From: Kribbella antibiotica
Lineage (GTDB): Bacteria; Actinomycetota; Actinomycetes; Propionibacteriales; Kribbellaceae
DNA length: 64,000 bases
Assembly (NCBI RefSeq): GCF_004349055.1
Contig: NZ_SMKX01000033.1
Location: forward strand, 1 to 64,000
Reading direction: 5' to 3'
Shown: positions 17,654 through 26,232 of the stretch, piece after piece
Position numbering within the stretch: position 1 is the stretch's first letter
Layout of the letters: each line of letters begins with the position of its first letter
Made by a program: the position numbers and the translations under genes
The notes under the pieces: model-generated
What the model saw: the letters and a program-made list of their open reading frames with translations, nothing else
The model's database searches: none
Told to the model about the DNA's origin: nothing

Positions 17654-20427
17654 CCGCCCGCCGGATCACCCGGGGACTGGCCGCCGTCATCGCCGTCCCG
17701 ACCGTCTTCGTCCTCACCACGTCGCCCGCGCTGGCGACCGCCGCTGCCGACCCGGTGGCAGTCACCAACACCGAGACCGTGCAGGCCCGGCTCCAGCCGA
17801 GCGGCAAGGTGGACGGCGTTCGGATCTACGAGCAGCTCGCCTTGGTCGGCAAGGGCAAGGTGAAGGTCGTCAACCCCGTGTCCGACAAGGGCATCCGCAA
17901 CCTCGACAGCTGGGGCGGGTACACGGTCAAGGACGGCAAGATGACCGTTGACGCAACCGTCGACGGCGAGCAGCGAGTGCGAACCGTCAGCGACTACGAC
18001 AAGAAGAAGCTGCCGATCACGGTCGCCGTCACCTACACGCTGAACGGCAAGAAGCTCAAAGAGCCCGGTGACGTCGTCGGCAAGAAGGGCCTGCTCGAGG
18101 CTCACTATGTCGTCGAGAACACGTCGGCGCGGTCTGAAGAGATCACCATCACCGACGGCTACGGCAAGCAGGTCAAGGAGCAGGCCGAGGTCGTCATCCC
18201 GATGGTCGGCCAGCTCACGACGGTGCTACCGCCTGAGTTCGGCAACGTAGCCTCCAACGAGGCCAACAAAGCAGGCGACGGCAAGGGCGGCACCAAGCTC
18301 AGCTTCACGGTGACGCTGTTCCCGCCGGTCGGCGCTGCGACCGCTGAGTTCGGTTGGTCCGCTCAGGTGAAGGACGCCGTCGTACCCGAAGCCGAGCTGA
18401 CGGCGCTGCCAGTGAGCCCGCTCGACAGCCCCAGCTTCAAATCAGCCGTTTCGGGCTACCAGAGTGGCGCCGAGAAGGGCAACGACCTGGTCGAAGGCGG
18501 CGGCACGCTCGACACCAACCTGATCAAACTCCGCGACGGCTCGCAGAAGCTCCTCAGCGGTCTCCTTCAGCTGAACGCCGGCGCGAAGACTCTCAACGAG
18601 GGCCTGGCGAACAAAGCAGCCCCCGGTGCGACCCAGCTCTCCAGCGGCGCAGCCCAACTGGCCGGCGGCCTAGCCGAACTGGACACCGGCGCCTCGTTGC
18701 TACGCACCAAGACCGGAGAAGCCGCCAACGGCGCCGACAAACTCAACACCGGCGCCGGAAAGCTTGCCAAGGGCACCAAAGATTTGAACGCCGGCGCCGG
18801 CAAGCTGGCGAACGGCACCAAGGACCTGAACGCCGGAGCGGGCAAGCTCGCCAAGGGCGCAAAGGACGTGAACGCAGGGGCCGGCCAGCTGAAGGCCGGT
18901 ACGGGCAAGCTCGCCTCCGGGCTGGGCGAGGCCACCGGGAAGGCTCCCGCGCTGATCGATGGGCTGAACAAGGTCGGCGGCGGACTGAAGGACGTCCAAG
19001 ATGGCCTGACCCTGATGTACGGCCAGATCGGCACGCTGCCCAAGGAAGCCGAGCCGCTGCACGCAGGAATCGCGCAGCTCCGTGCGGGAATCGGCTCGGT
19101 CGACGATGCCGCTACCCTCCTCGGTGGTCTGCAGCGCCTGAAAGACCAGCTCAATGCGTCCGGTCCGGGCATCGACAGGATGCGCGGCGGTGTGGCTTGC
19201 GTTACTGACGCTCTGGACGGCGTTAGCAACGGCAAAAAAACCAGATACTCCGAGGAGTGCTACGGCGCGGCGGCGGCGTTGCTGAATGGACCGGCCGGCA
19301 AGTCGAACGAGCTCCCCGAGTCGGACAAGATCAAGAAGCTGATCCTGGACTCAGTGCTCACCCAGCTCGGCACCACCGACCAGACGCGGCCCGACCTCGA
19401 CCAGTCGTTGCCGAGCTCTGCCACGCTTCAGCAGGCGCTTGCCTACCTGAAGGGTCGGCTGACTGAACGGGCCGTGCCTGGCCTCGCCCAACTGCAGTGT
19501 GGATTGGACAACCGCGTATCGGGCTGCCCCGCCGCAAAGCCCGGCCTGCAGCAGGGTCTTCAGGCCGTGGACGCCGGAGTCACCAAGCTGGTCTCCACTG
19601 TGGTGGGCAAGGTGCAGGGCGGGATCGGTACTCCGAAGGACAAGCCGACGGACAAGACGCTGCGCGGCGGAATCAACGGGCTGCAAGGTGGTGTGGGACA
19701 GATTCAGGCTGGTGGCAAGACGCTGCTGACCGGCCTTACCCAACTGTCGGACGGAGCCGACCAGGTCGACGGCGGCATGGGCTCGCTGCTCAAGGGAACC
19801 GGGCAACTCAAGACCGGCGCCGGAACGCTTGCCGCTGGCACCGGGAAACTCAAGACCGGCGCCGGAACCCTCGCCGCCGGAACTGGGCAGTTGAACGCAG
19901 GCGTCGGCGTACTGCTGGCCGGGACCAAGCGCCTCGACAACGGGCTGTTCCTGCTCTCGGGTGGCACAGGCAAGCTCTCCGATGGCGTTGGCAAGGCTCG
20001 GGACGGGTCAGACCAGGTTGCTCAGGGATCGAAGGACCTCGCGACAGGAATCGGGTCAGCTGCTGAGGGGTCCGGCAAGCTGGCCGAAGGTCTGAAGACG
20101 GCGGCCGATGGAGCGCCGGCTATCCCCGAGGGCGCTGGGCGGCTTTCGACTGAGGGTGCTCAGGTGCTGAAGAAGAAGGGTGCTGACACGGCGCTCGACT
20201 TCGGGCGGCGGTACTCGATGCTCGCGGCCGCGGCCAACCGGGCCAAGACCGAGGCGATGCCGGTCGGGGCTCCGGAGGGTGCCACTACGGCTACGGCGTA
20301 CTCGCTGAAGTTGGCGGGCGATACCGGTGAAGGCGGCCGGAGCTGGATCCGATTGCTGGCCGGACTCGCGCTGTTCGGTGCGGCGATCGGCGCCACGAGC
20401 GTGATTCGTCGGCGCGCTACTAGCTGA
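17650..20427 (+). CDS. Exported YhgE/Pip-like repeat protein with C-terminal membrane anchor
   Basis: 925 aa from the GTG at 17650, chosen because it gives a signal peptide (MTARRITRGLAAVIAVPTVF then VLTTSPALATA) and overlaps the previous stop. The long frame upstream of it is antisense/shifted noise. Residues ~35-270 form a beta-rich domain. From ~290 there are long runs of an xLxxGaxxLxxG pattern in ~14-residue units (e.g. NAGAGKLAKGTKDL), as in YhgE/Pip, phage-infection-protein and MmpL-associated proteins. A second repeat run spans ~710-830. A single helix near the end (WIRLLAGLALFGAAIGATSV) followed by RRRATS anchors it. It is probably a surface or septal scaffold; function unproven. Confidence 0.8.
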   Translation: MTARRITRGLAAVIAVPTVFVLTTSPALATAAADPVAVTNTETVQARLQPSGKVDGVRIYEQLALVGKGKVKVVNPVSDKGIRNLDSWGGYTVKDGKMTVDATVDGEQRVRTVSDYDKKKLPITVAVTYTLNGKKLKEPGDVVGKKGLLEAHYVVENTSARSEEITITDGYGKQVKEQAEVVIPMVGQLTTVLPPEFGNVASNEANKAGDGKGGTKLSFTVTLFPPVGAATAEFGWSAQVKDAVVPEAELTALPVSPLDSPSFKSAVSGYQSGAEKGNDLVEGGGTLDTNLIKLRDGSQKLLSGLLQLNAGAKTLNEGLANKAAPGATQLSSGAAQLAGGLAELDTGASLLRTKTGEAANGADKLNTGAGKLAKGTKDLNAGAGKLANGTKDLNAGAGKLAKGAKDVNAGAGQLKAGTGKLASGLGEATGKAPALIDGLNKVGGGLKDVQDGLTLMYGQIGTLPKEAEPLHAGIAQLRAGIGSVDDAATLLGGLQRLKDQLNASGPGIDRMRGGVACVTDALDGVSNGKKTRYSEECYGAAAALLNGPAGKSNELPESDKIKKLILDSVLTQLGTTDQTRPDLDQSLPSSATLQQALAYLKGRLTERAVPGLAQLQCGLDNRVSGCPAAKPGLQQGLQAVDAGVTKLVSTVVGKVQGGIGTPKDKPTDKTLRGGINGLQGGVGQIQAGGKTLLTGLTQLSDGADQVDGGMGSLLKGTGQLKTGAGTLAAGTGKLKTGAGTLAAGTGQLNAGVGVLLAGTKRLDNGLFLLSGGTGKLSDGVGKARDGSDQVAQGSKDLATGIGSAAEGSGKLAEGLKTAADGAPAIPEGAGRLSTEGAQVLKKKGADTALDFGRRYSMLAAAANRAKTEAMPVGAPEGATTATAYSLKLAGDTGEGGRSWIRLLAGLALFGAAIGATSVIRRRATS
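18745..18912 (+). repeat. Four tandem 42-bp coding repeats
   Basis: Four consecutive 42-bp units begin with AAC/AACGC at 18745, 18787, 18829 and 18871. They encode NTGAGKLAKGTKDL, NAGAGKLANGTKDL, NAGAGKLAKGAKDV and NAGAGQLKAGTGKL. High DNA identity between units suggests recent expansion by slippage or unequal crossing-over. Confidence 0.8.
19795..19920 (+). repeat. Three tandem 42-bp coding repeats
   Basis: Units at 19795, 19837 and 19879 encode GTGQLKTGAGTLAA, GTGKLKTGAGTLAA and GTGQLNAGVGVLLA. The first two are nearly identical at DNA level. They have the same 14-residue period as the upstream array in the same protein. Confidence 0.75.
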
Positions 20428-20438
20428 ACGCAGTACTG

Positions 20439-20475
20439 AGGACCAGGTCGCAGCACGATGGCGACCTGGTCCTTT
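20439..20475 (+). terminator. Strong intrinsic terminator
   Basis: A perfect 13-bp stem (AGGACCAGGTCGC / GCGACCTGGTCCT) with a 9-nt loop is followed by TTGCTT. It lies just after the stop of the repeat protein and ends that operon before the VOC gene. Confidence 0.85.
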
Positions 20476-20541
20476 GCTTGCGGAATGCCGTTGGTCGTGG
20501 CGGAGTTGGAGTCAGTAAGCAGCGATCACAGGAGGGCAGTA

Positions 20542-21165
20542 ATGAGTACCGATCTGAAGCTTGAGGCGGTTGTTGTTCCGGTTGCGGATGTGGACCGGGC
20601 GAAGGTGTTCTACGGCGGCCTGGGCTGGCGGCTGGATGCGGACTTTGCCTTTGACAACGGGTTTCGGATCGTTCAGTTCACGCCACCGGGGTCGCCCGCT
20701 TCGGTTCAGTTCGGTACGGCGGTCACGACCGCCGCGGCTGGTTCCGCGCAGGGGCTCTACTTGGTGGTGGATGACATCGCCGCAGCGAGAGACGAGCTGA
20801 GCGCGCTCGGCGTCGAGATCAGCGAGGTGTTCCACCCTGGTGCGCCGGGCGCCCAGTTCGAGCCGGGCTCAGCGAACCGAGCAGAAGGCCGTGATGAGAA
20901 CGGCGGGAGCTACGGCTCCTTCGCGACCTTCCAAGACCCCGACGGCAACACATGGCTCCTGCAGGAGGTCACCACGAGACTCCCGGGCCGCGTGACCGAG
21001 GCGACGTACGAGTCTGCCAACGATCTCGCGCAGGCGTTGCAGCGCGCCGCGGCCGCGCATGGTGAGCACGAGAAGCGTCACGGCGGCGAGTACGACGAGC
21101 AGTGGCCGGCCTGGTACGCCGAATACATGGTGGCGGACCGGACCGGCCAGGAGCTGCCCGAGTAA
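20542..21165 (+). CDS. VOC (glyoxalase/bleomycin resistance fold) protein
   Basis: 207 aa from the ATG at 20542, preceded by AGGAGG. Residues ~6-140 form one VOC module with paired beta-alpha-beta-beta-beta units: 'EAVVVPVADVDRAKVFYGGL' and, at the end of the second unit, 'SFATFQDPDGNTWLLQEV'. The C-terminal ~55 residues (EKRHGGEYDEQWPAWYAEYM) form an extra tail seen in actinobacterial VOC proteins and may contact the active site. The family includes dioxygenases, isomerases and resistance proteins; substrate unknown. A terminator hairpin follows directly. Confidence 0.85.
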   Translation: MSTDLKLEAVVVPVADVDRAKVFYGGLGWRLDADFAFDNGFRIVQFTPPGSPASVQFGTAVTTAAAGSAQGLYLVVDDIAAARDELSALGVEISEVFHPGAPGAQFEPGSANRAEGRDENGGSYGSFATFQDPDGNTWLLQEVTTRLPGRVTEATYESANDLAQALQRAAAAHGEHEKRHGGEYDEQWPAWYAEYMVADRTGQELPE

Positions 21166-21170
21166 TCGAA

Positions 21171-21212
21171 CGTCACGGCAACCCTCCCGCCCCCAGGAGA
21201 GTTGCCGTGACG
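21171..21212. terminator. Bidirectional terminator hairpin
   Basis: A perfect 12-bp stem (CGTCACGGCAAC / GTTGCCGTGACG) with an 18-nt loop fills the gap between the convergent VOC and FprA genes, which suits termination in both directions. There is no long U-tract. Confidence 0.8.
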
Positions 21213-21216
21213 ACGT

Positions 21217-22560
21217 CTATTCCCCGATGGCCGCGCGGAGCATGTCTTCGCGCGGCACGACCTTGATCCGCTCGCGGCCGTGCGGCTCGCCCAGAGCGAT
21301 CTCGTGGGCGTCGAGCCGGGCCCAGCCCTCGTGGTCGACGACAACTGCGCCGTTCGCGACGAGGTGGGTGAGGATCGCGTCCGGGTCGGCCACCTCGGGG
21401 ACCGGCAGGGTGTCGGCATCCGCGAGCAGGCTGACGATCGTCTCGGCGGCATCGGACTTGGTGTGGCCGATCAGGCCGATCGGGCCGCGCTTGATCCAGC
21501 CGGTGACATACATGCCCTCCAGCGGTACGCCGTCCAGGTCGAGCACCCGGCCCTTGTCGTTGGTGATGACGCCGGCCTGGTGGTCGAACGGAAGCTCCGG
21601 CAGGTGCGACGACAGGTACCCGACGGCCCGGTAGACGGCCTGGACGGGCGTATCGACGTACTCGCCGGTGCCCTTGGCAGTGCCGTCGCCTTGGAGCTGC
21701 GTCTTCTCGGTGCGCAGGGCCTCAACCCGGTCGGTCCCGAGGACCTCGACCGGCGCGTGGCACAGGTGGATGTGGATGCGGTGCGCCTTGCCGGTCGGCT
21801 CGGCCTCGAGGTGCTTCAGCAGCGTGTCGACGACGAGCCGCGTGCTCTTGCTGGAGCTGATCGCAGCCTGGCTCGCCTCGTCGATCTCGAAGCCCTCGGG
21901 GTGCACGATCACCTCGACCGACGGCGAGTGCGACAACTCGCGCAGCTCCATCGGCGTGAACTTGATCTGCGCCGGACCGCGTCGCGCAAAGACGTGGATA
22001 TCCGTTGCCTGGTTGAGCTTCAGGCCCTGGTACACATTGTCCGCGATCTCGGTGACGAGCTGCTCGTCGGCCGGCTTGGCCAGCATCCGGGCGATATCCA
22101 GCGCGACGTTTCCAGCACCCAGTACGGCGACCTCACGCGCCTCGAGCGGCCAATCGCGCGGTACGTCGGGATGTCCGGCGTACCAGCTGACGAAGTCGGC
22201 GGCACCGTAGTTGCCGGGCAGCTCGACACCGGGGATGTCGAGCGGGCGGTCGGTGATCGCGCCAGTGGCGAAGATGACCGCGTCGTAGTGCCGGCGCAGA
22301 TCGTCCAGCTTCACGTCGACGCCGTAGGTGACATTGCCGATGAACCGGATCCGCTCATGCTCAAGCACCCGGCGCAGGGCCTTGATGATCTCCTTGATCC
22401 GCGGGTGGTCCGGCGCGACGCCGTACCGGACGAGTCCGAACGGCGCAGGCAGCCGCTCGATCAGGTCCACCTGGGCGCCTGCGTGCTCCTTGGTCACGAT
22501 GTCGGCGGCGTAGATGCCGGCTGGCCCGGCACCGATGACGGCGATGCGGAGATCCTTCAC
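21217..22560 (-). CDS. fprA: Ferredoxin/adrenodoxin-NADP+ reductase FprA type
   Basis: 447 aa. It has an FAD-binding GxGxxG at residues 10-15 (IGAGPAGIYAADI), then 'APFGLVRYGVAPDHPRIKEI', the NADPH-site 'VAVLGAGNVALDIARML', and the C-terminal 'GLIGHTKSDAAETI'. This is the glutathione-reductase-like FprA family of actinobacteria, which passes electrons from NADPH to ferredoxins (e.g. for P450s or Fe-S/iron release). An iron-box-like sequence 34 bp before the start suggests repression by a DtxR/IdeR/DmdR-type protein when iron is plentiful. Confidence 0.92.
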   Translation of the reverse strand: MKDLRIAVIGAGPAGIYAADIVTKEHAGAQVDLIERLPAPFGLVRYGVAPDHPRIKEIIKALRRVLEHERIRFIGNVTYGVDVKLDDLRRHYDAVIFATGAITDRPLDIPGVELPGNYGAADFVSWYAGHPDVPRDWPLEAREVAVLGAGNVALDIARMLAKPADEQLVTEIADNVYQGLKLNQATDIHVFARRGPAQIKFTPMELRELSHSPSVEVIVHPEGFEIDEASQAAISSSKSTRLVVDTLLKHLEAEPTGKAHRIHIHLCHAPVEVLGTDRVEALRTEKTQLQGDGTAKGTGEYVDTPVQAVYRAVGYLSSHLPELPFDHQAGVITNDKGRVLDLDGVPLEGMYVTGWIKRGPIGLIGHTKSDAAETIVSLLADADTLPVPEVADPDAILTHLVANGAVVVDHEGWARLDAHEIALGEPHGRERIKVVPREDMLRAAIGE

Positions 22561-22593
22561 AAGCTGCGGTCCCTCACAGTGGGCTCGAATGAG

Positions 22594-22612
22594 TTAGGTG
22601 GCCCTAACTTTA
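22594..22612. promoter_or_regulatory. Candidate iron box (DtxR/IdeR-type) before fprA
   Basis: TTAGGTGGCCCTAACTTTA matches the IdeR/DtxR consensus TTAGGTTAGSCTAACCTAA at 14 of 19 positions by my count, keeping the TTAGG and CCTAAC cores. It is 33 bp before the start codon. A second such box precedes the siderophore operon (40857-40875). Confidence 0.65.
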
Positions 22613-22693
22613 GTTGAGCAATCCTCCTCACCCACGCCCGTTCCACACCTTGAGATTCTTTTCACAAGGCCCAGGGAGTGTGCTGTGCGTGAT

Positions 22694-22711
22694 AGATTAT
22701 GGCCATCATCT
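22694..22711. promoter_or_regulatory. Candidate TetR operator AGATTATGGCCATCATCT
   Basis: An 18-bp palindrome with 8 of 9 pairs matching, 26 bp before the SDR start. The SDR gene is in an operon with a TetR regulator that would be expected to bind its own promoter. Confidence 0.45.
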
Positions 22712-22737
22712 TAAATTGAACCCCTCAAGGAGCAGTG

Positions 22738-23412
22738 ATGGAACTCAGTGGCGCAGTAGCAGTGGTGACCGGCAGCAACCGCGGTCTGGGGCGTGAACTG
22801 GCCAAGCAACTGCTGGCGCGCGGGGCCAAGGTGTACGGCGCCACGCGGCGTCCGGAGAGCCTCGACCTCGAAGGCGTCATCCCGCTCAAGCTGGACGTGA
22901 CCGACCCGGCGTCAATTGCCGAAGCGGCCCGGATCGCGAGTGACGCGACCCTGCTCATCAACAACGCGGGCGTCTCGACGCACACCGCGCTGGTCAGCGG
23001 CGACTGGAACAACATCCAGCTCGAACTGGACACCCACCTGGTCGGCCCGCTGCAGCTCATCCGCGCCTTCGCGCCGGTGATCGAGGCGAACGGCGGCGGT
23101 GGCATTCACAACGTGCTGTCCGTACTGGCATGGGTCCACCACATCGAGGCGTACGCCGCGTACAGCGTCGCCAAGGGAGCCGCCTGGGCGATGACCACCG
23201 CTGTTCGGGCGGAGTTGGCACCACGCGGTATCGAGGTCAGCGCGCTGCACGTCGGCTACATGGACACCGACATGGCCGACTACGTCCCCGCCGACCAGAA
23301 GACCGACCCGGCCGGCATCGCCAAGCAGGCGCTCGACGGCATCGCGGCCGGCGAGCCCGAGATCCTCGCGGACGAGTTCACCCGGGAGACCAAGGCAAGC
23401 ATCTTCCAGTAG
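22738..23412 (+). CDS. Short-chain dehydrogenase/reductase
   Basis: 224 aa from the ATG at 22738, 5 nt after AAGGAG; the GTG three bases upstream is too close. The NAD(P) motif is VVTGSNRGLGREL (TGxxxGxG), the NNAG motif is LLINNAGVS, and the catalytic YSVAK is present ('EAYAAYSVAKGAAWAMTTAV') with Ser in 'NVLSVLAW'. It is a classical cytosolic SDR of unknown alcohol/ketone substrate. It is followed 29 bp later by a TetR regulator in the same operon. Confidence 0.9.
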   Translation: MELSGAVAVVTGSNRGLGRELAKQLLARGAKVYGATRRPESLDLEGVIPLKLDVTDPASIAEAARIASDATLLINNAGVSTHTALVSGDWNNIQLELDTHLVGPLQLIRAFAPVIEANGGGGIHNVLSVLAWVHHIEAYAAYSVAKGAAWAMTTAVRAELAPRGIEVSALHVGYMDTDMADYVPADQKTDPAGIAKQALDGIAAGEPEILADEFTRETKASIFQ

Positions 23413-23441
23413 GTTCGAGGCAAGCTAGCTAGGAGGGCGAG

Positions 23442-23987
23442 ATGGGTCGGGCGTCACGAGCTGATGCGGCACAGCACCGCGAGGAGGTTGTGCACGCGAC
23501 CTCGCGGTTGTTGCGCGAGCGCGGCAGCGCGGGGATCAGCGTGCAGGATGTGATGTCCGCGGCCGGCCTCACCCACGGCGGTTTCTACAAGCACTTCGCG
23601 TCGAAGGACGAACTGATGGGCATCGCCGCCACCGAGGCCTTCGAGGAAGTGCTGGTCCGGATGGCCGCGATGACCCGCGACGAGGTCGTGCAGGACTACC
23701 TGTCGGTCGGCCATCGCGACGACCCCGGCCACGGCTGCGCTTGTACGGCGCTGGCTCCCGACGCGGCTCAGGCCGAAGTCGGGAGCCCGCTGCGCACGGC
23801 GTACGGGGAGGGTCTGGAGAAGACGCTCGACGCGTTCGCCGGGTACGAGACCGACGCCGAGGAGGCCCGCCGCAAGGCGGTGCTGGAGCTGGCCACGCTG
23901 GTCGGCGCAGTCACGCTGGCCCGGGCGGCCGGGCAGACTCCGCTCTCCGAAGAGATCCTCGCGACGGTGCTGGCCGAGCTGACTTAG
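23442..23987 (+). CDS. TetR-family transcriptional regulator
   Basis: 181 aa with AGGAGG just upstream. The N-terminal TetR HTH (residues ~10-57) reads 'TSRLLRERGSAGISVQDVMS' then 'AAGLTHGGFYKHFASKDELM', typical of the TetR group that controls adjacent reductases. The C-terminal ligand domain has two Cys in HGCACTAL at ~100, which could sense an electrophile. This is a guess based on position in a reductase operon. The stop overlaps the end of the convergent deformylase gene by 4 bp. Confidence 0.9.
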   Translation: MGRASRADAAQHREEVVHATSRLLRERGSAGISVQDVMSAAGLTHGGFYKHFASKDELMGIAATEAFEEVLVRMAAMTRDEVVQDYLSVGHRDDPGHGCACTALAPDAAQAEVGSPLRTAYGEGLEKTLDAFAGYETDAEEARRKAVLELATLVGAVTLARAAGQTPLSEEILATVLAELT

Positions 23988-24706
23988 TCGAGGTGAAAGC
24001 CTAGAGCCTTGGCAGCTCGGGTCGGGACAGGGTCGGCCCAGTTGTTGGTGTAGTTCTCGATGGTGCACAGCGAGCGGGTCTCGAGCTTGTCGACGTACAC
24101 CGTGCCGCGCAGGTGGTCGGTCTCGTGCTGCACGATCCGCGCCTGCCAGCCCTCGAAGGTCTTGCGCTGCGTCTCGCCCGCCGGGTTGTCGTACTTGGCA
24201 TCGACGGCGAAGTAGCGGTTCACCACCGCGGTGTAGCCGGGCATGCTCAGGCAGCCCTCGAAGAACCCGACGCGCCGATGCCCCGCCGAACGATAGGTCG
24301 GATTGATCGCGGCGAAGAACTCCAGCTTGTAGCGGTGCCGCGCCTCGGCGACCTCCGGCGGGACCGTGGCCGGATCCTCCAGTACGGCGATCTGCACCGG
24401 CACGCCGATCTGCGGCGCAGCCAGCCCGACCCCGGGAGCCGCCCGGTTCGTACGCTTCATCAGCTCGATGAACTCGGCCAGTACGGCGTCGTCCACCTGG
24501 CCGTCGAACGGTTCTGCGACCTTCCGCAGGACCGGCTCGCCGAGGGACACGATCGGCGCCACCCCACCGTCGCCGTACTTCTCGACAAGCTCCTCAATCT
24601 GGTCCTTCACGATGCCAACTCCTGAGGCGGTCTGGACGGATGCGGCCAACGGCACGGCCGCAGCACCGGTGAGCAAGGTACGCCGGGTCAATGCCATGCG
24701 CACCAT
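23984..24706 (-). CDS. Peptide deformylase-like enzyme with an apparent Tat signal
   Basis: 240 aa. All three deformylase motifs are intact: GVGLAAPQIG (motif 1), EGCLSMP with the metal Cys (motif 2), and QHETDHLRG with the HExxH metal/catalytic residues (motif 3). Unlike normal cytosolic Def (~170-200 aa), it starts MVRMALTRRTLLTGAAAVPL followed by AASVQTASG. This is a twin-arginine signal (T-R-R-T-L-L) with a hydrophobic core, followed by a ~40-residue spacer. The ATG overlaps the kinase stop (TAATG), so it is translationally coupled as third gene of the two-component operon. The role outside the cytoplasm is unknown; it may not be a housekeeping deformylase. Confidence 0.85.
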   Translation of the reverse strand: MVRMALTRRTLLTGAAAVPLAASVQTASGVGIVKDQIEELVEKYGDGGVAPIVSLGEPVLRKVAEPFDGQVDDAVLAEFIELMKRTNRAAPGVGLAAPQIGVPVQIAVLEDPATVPPEVAEARHRYKLEFFAAINPTYRSAGHRRVGFFEGCLSMPGYTAVVNRYFAVDAKYDNPAGETQRKTFEGWQARIVQHETDHLRGTVYVDKLETRSLCTIENYTNNWADPVPTRAAKALGFHLD

Positions 24707-26232
24707 TATGTGGCGAGCGGCAGCCGGAGGTCGAAGGAGGCGCCGCCGAGCGGGGAGGTATGGGCAGTCAGCGTGCCCTCGTGCGCCTGCGCGAGGTCGC
24801 GGGCGATCGCGAGCCCGAGACCGGCGCCGCCTTCGTCGCGGCTACGGGCGTCGTCGAGGCGGACGAACCGCTCGAAGATGCGCTCCCGATCGGCCTCCGG
24901 TACGCCGGGACCGTCGTCCTGCACCTGGATCATCGCCTGCCCGCCGGCCTCACTGATGACTACGCGAATGGCCTTGCCGGTATGGCGTTCTGCGTTGTCG
25001 AGGAGGTTGCCGAGGATCCGTTCCAGGCGAGACTTGTTGCCGAGTACAACCGGTTCGGCGTCGATGACCATGGTGGCGCGGCGACCGTCAATAGCGTCGC
25101 GGACGAGATCGGCGACGTACAGGCGTTGTGGGTCGACGTGGTCGCCAGCGTCGAGGCGGGCGAGCAGGAGGAGATCGGCGGCGAGGTGCTGGAGGCGGAC
25201 GGTATCGGCGATGAGCTCGTCGAGTTCGAGCAGCTCGGGGTGGGCGGCCGCGACCTCGAGCTGAGTGCGAAGGGAGGCAATCGGGCTGCGGAGTTCGTGC
25301 GAGGCGTCGGCCACGAATGCTCGTTGCTGGGCCACTGAGGTTTCGAGCGCGGTCAACGTGTCGTTGGTGGTTCGGGCGAGGCGGGCTACCTCGTCGCGGG
25401 ACTCGGGGACGGGGACGCGGCGGCGGAGATCGCGAGAGCCGGTGATGCCGGCGAGCTCGGTCCGGATCGCCTCGACCGGAGCGAGCGCGCGGCGCGTGAC
25501 CATCCAGGTGACCAAGGCAACGATCGCCAGGAGGAGCGGCAGACCGATCAGCATCGACTGGCTCACCGTCGACACCGCATCCCGTGCGGTGGCGAGCTCT
25601 GCACCCGCCTGCACAGTCACGTCGCCGGCACCCTTCGGCAGCTTCACCTTCAAGGCAGCAAACCGGTACTCCGCCGTCCGCCCATCGACGGTCGCGGAAC
25701 CGGTCGAGTATTCGGCGTCCCCCTCGGCAACCCGCCCCGGATCGGGCGGTGCGGTGGGGGCAGACGTGTCGTCGTCATCCGGCTCGTCGCGACCGGGGCT
25801 CTTGTCATCGTCATCACCGTCGTCGTCATCGGTGACCGTGGAAGAGGGGGTGGAGGGCCGCGGCGTGGTGGCGGGCTTGGGCGGCGCGGTGGTGGAGCCG
25901 CCGGGCTTGGAAGGCGTTGCGCGCGGCGGCTGCACCGGCTGGCCGTTCAGCTCGGTGAGCTTCTCGCTAGCGGCCAGAACGTTGCCTTTGGCATCGGTGA
26001 TGCGGACCGGGCTCTCGTCATCGAGGTCGAGTTTGGCGATGGCTGTACCGCCGGCCAACTGCGATGCGAGTTGCTGGGCGGTGACTTCGGCTTGCAGCTG
26101 CGCCTGGCTCCCGAGGTTGGCCCGAAGGAGCAGTACGACGGCCAGGCCCGCGATCACGAGCGCTACCGCGACTACGGCGGTGGCAGCGACCGTCGTACGG
26201 GTTCGGAGGGAGCCGCGCACGTCAGCCGCCAT
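24706..26232 (-). CDS. Sensor histidine kinase with Asp-rich extracytoplasmic loop
   Basis: 508 aa from the ATG at 26230-26232, which overlaps the regulator gene by 11 bp; the frame's earlier ATG would lie inside that gene. The first membrane helix is at ~11-36 and the second at ~225-246. Between them is a Pro/Thr-rich loop holding TVTDDDDGDDDDKS and DEPDDDDTS, a likely cation-binding patch. HAMP follows, then the H-box FVADASHELRSP with His312, the N-box 'ILGNLLDNAERH', and the G boxes DDGPGVP and GGAGLGLAIARDL. It phosphorylates the OmpR-type regulator encoded just upstream. The signal is possibly a divalent cation, by inference from the loop. Confidence 0.92.
   Translation of the reverse strand: MAADVRGSLRTRTTVAATAVVAVALVIAGLAVVLLLRANLGSQAQLQAEVTAQQLASQLAGGTAIAKLDLDDESPVRITDAKGNVLAASEKLTELNGQPVQPPRATPSKPGGSTTAPPKPATTPRPSTPSSTVTDDDDGDDDDKSPGRDEPDDDDTSAPTAPPDPGRVAEGDAEYSTGSATVDGRTAEYRFAALKVKLPKGAGDVTVQAGAELATARDAVSTVSQSMLIGLPLLLAIVALVTWMVTRRALAPVEAIRTELAGITGSRDLRRRVPVPESRDEVARLARTTNDTLTALETSVAQQRAFVADASHELRSPIASLRTQLEVAAAHPELLELDELIADTVRLQHLAADLLLLARLDAGDHVDPQRLYVADLVRDAIDGRRATMVIDAEPVVLGNKSRLERILGNLLDNAERHTGKAIRVVISEAGGQAMIQVQDDGPGVPEADRERIFERFVRLDDARSRDEGGAGLGLAIARDLAQAHEGTLTAHTSPLGGASFDLRLPLAT

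Noticed and set aside
21280-22617. 445-aa open frame antisense to fprA
   Set aside because: Asp/Val/Arg-rich shadow; it crosses the iron box and promoter of the real gene.
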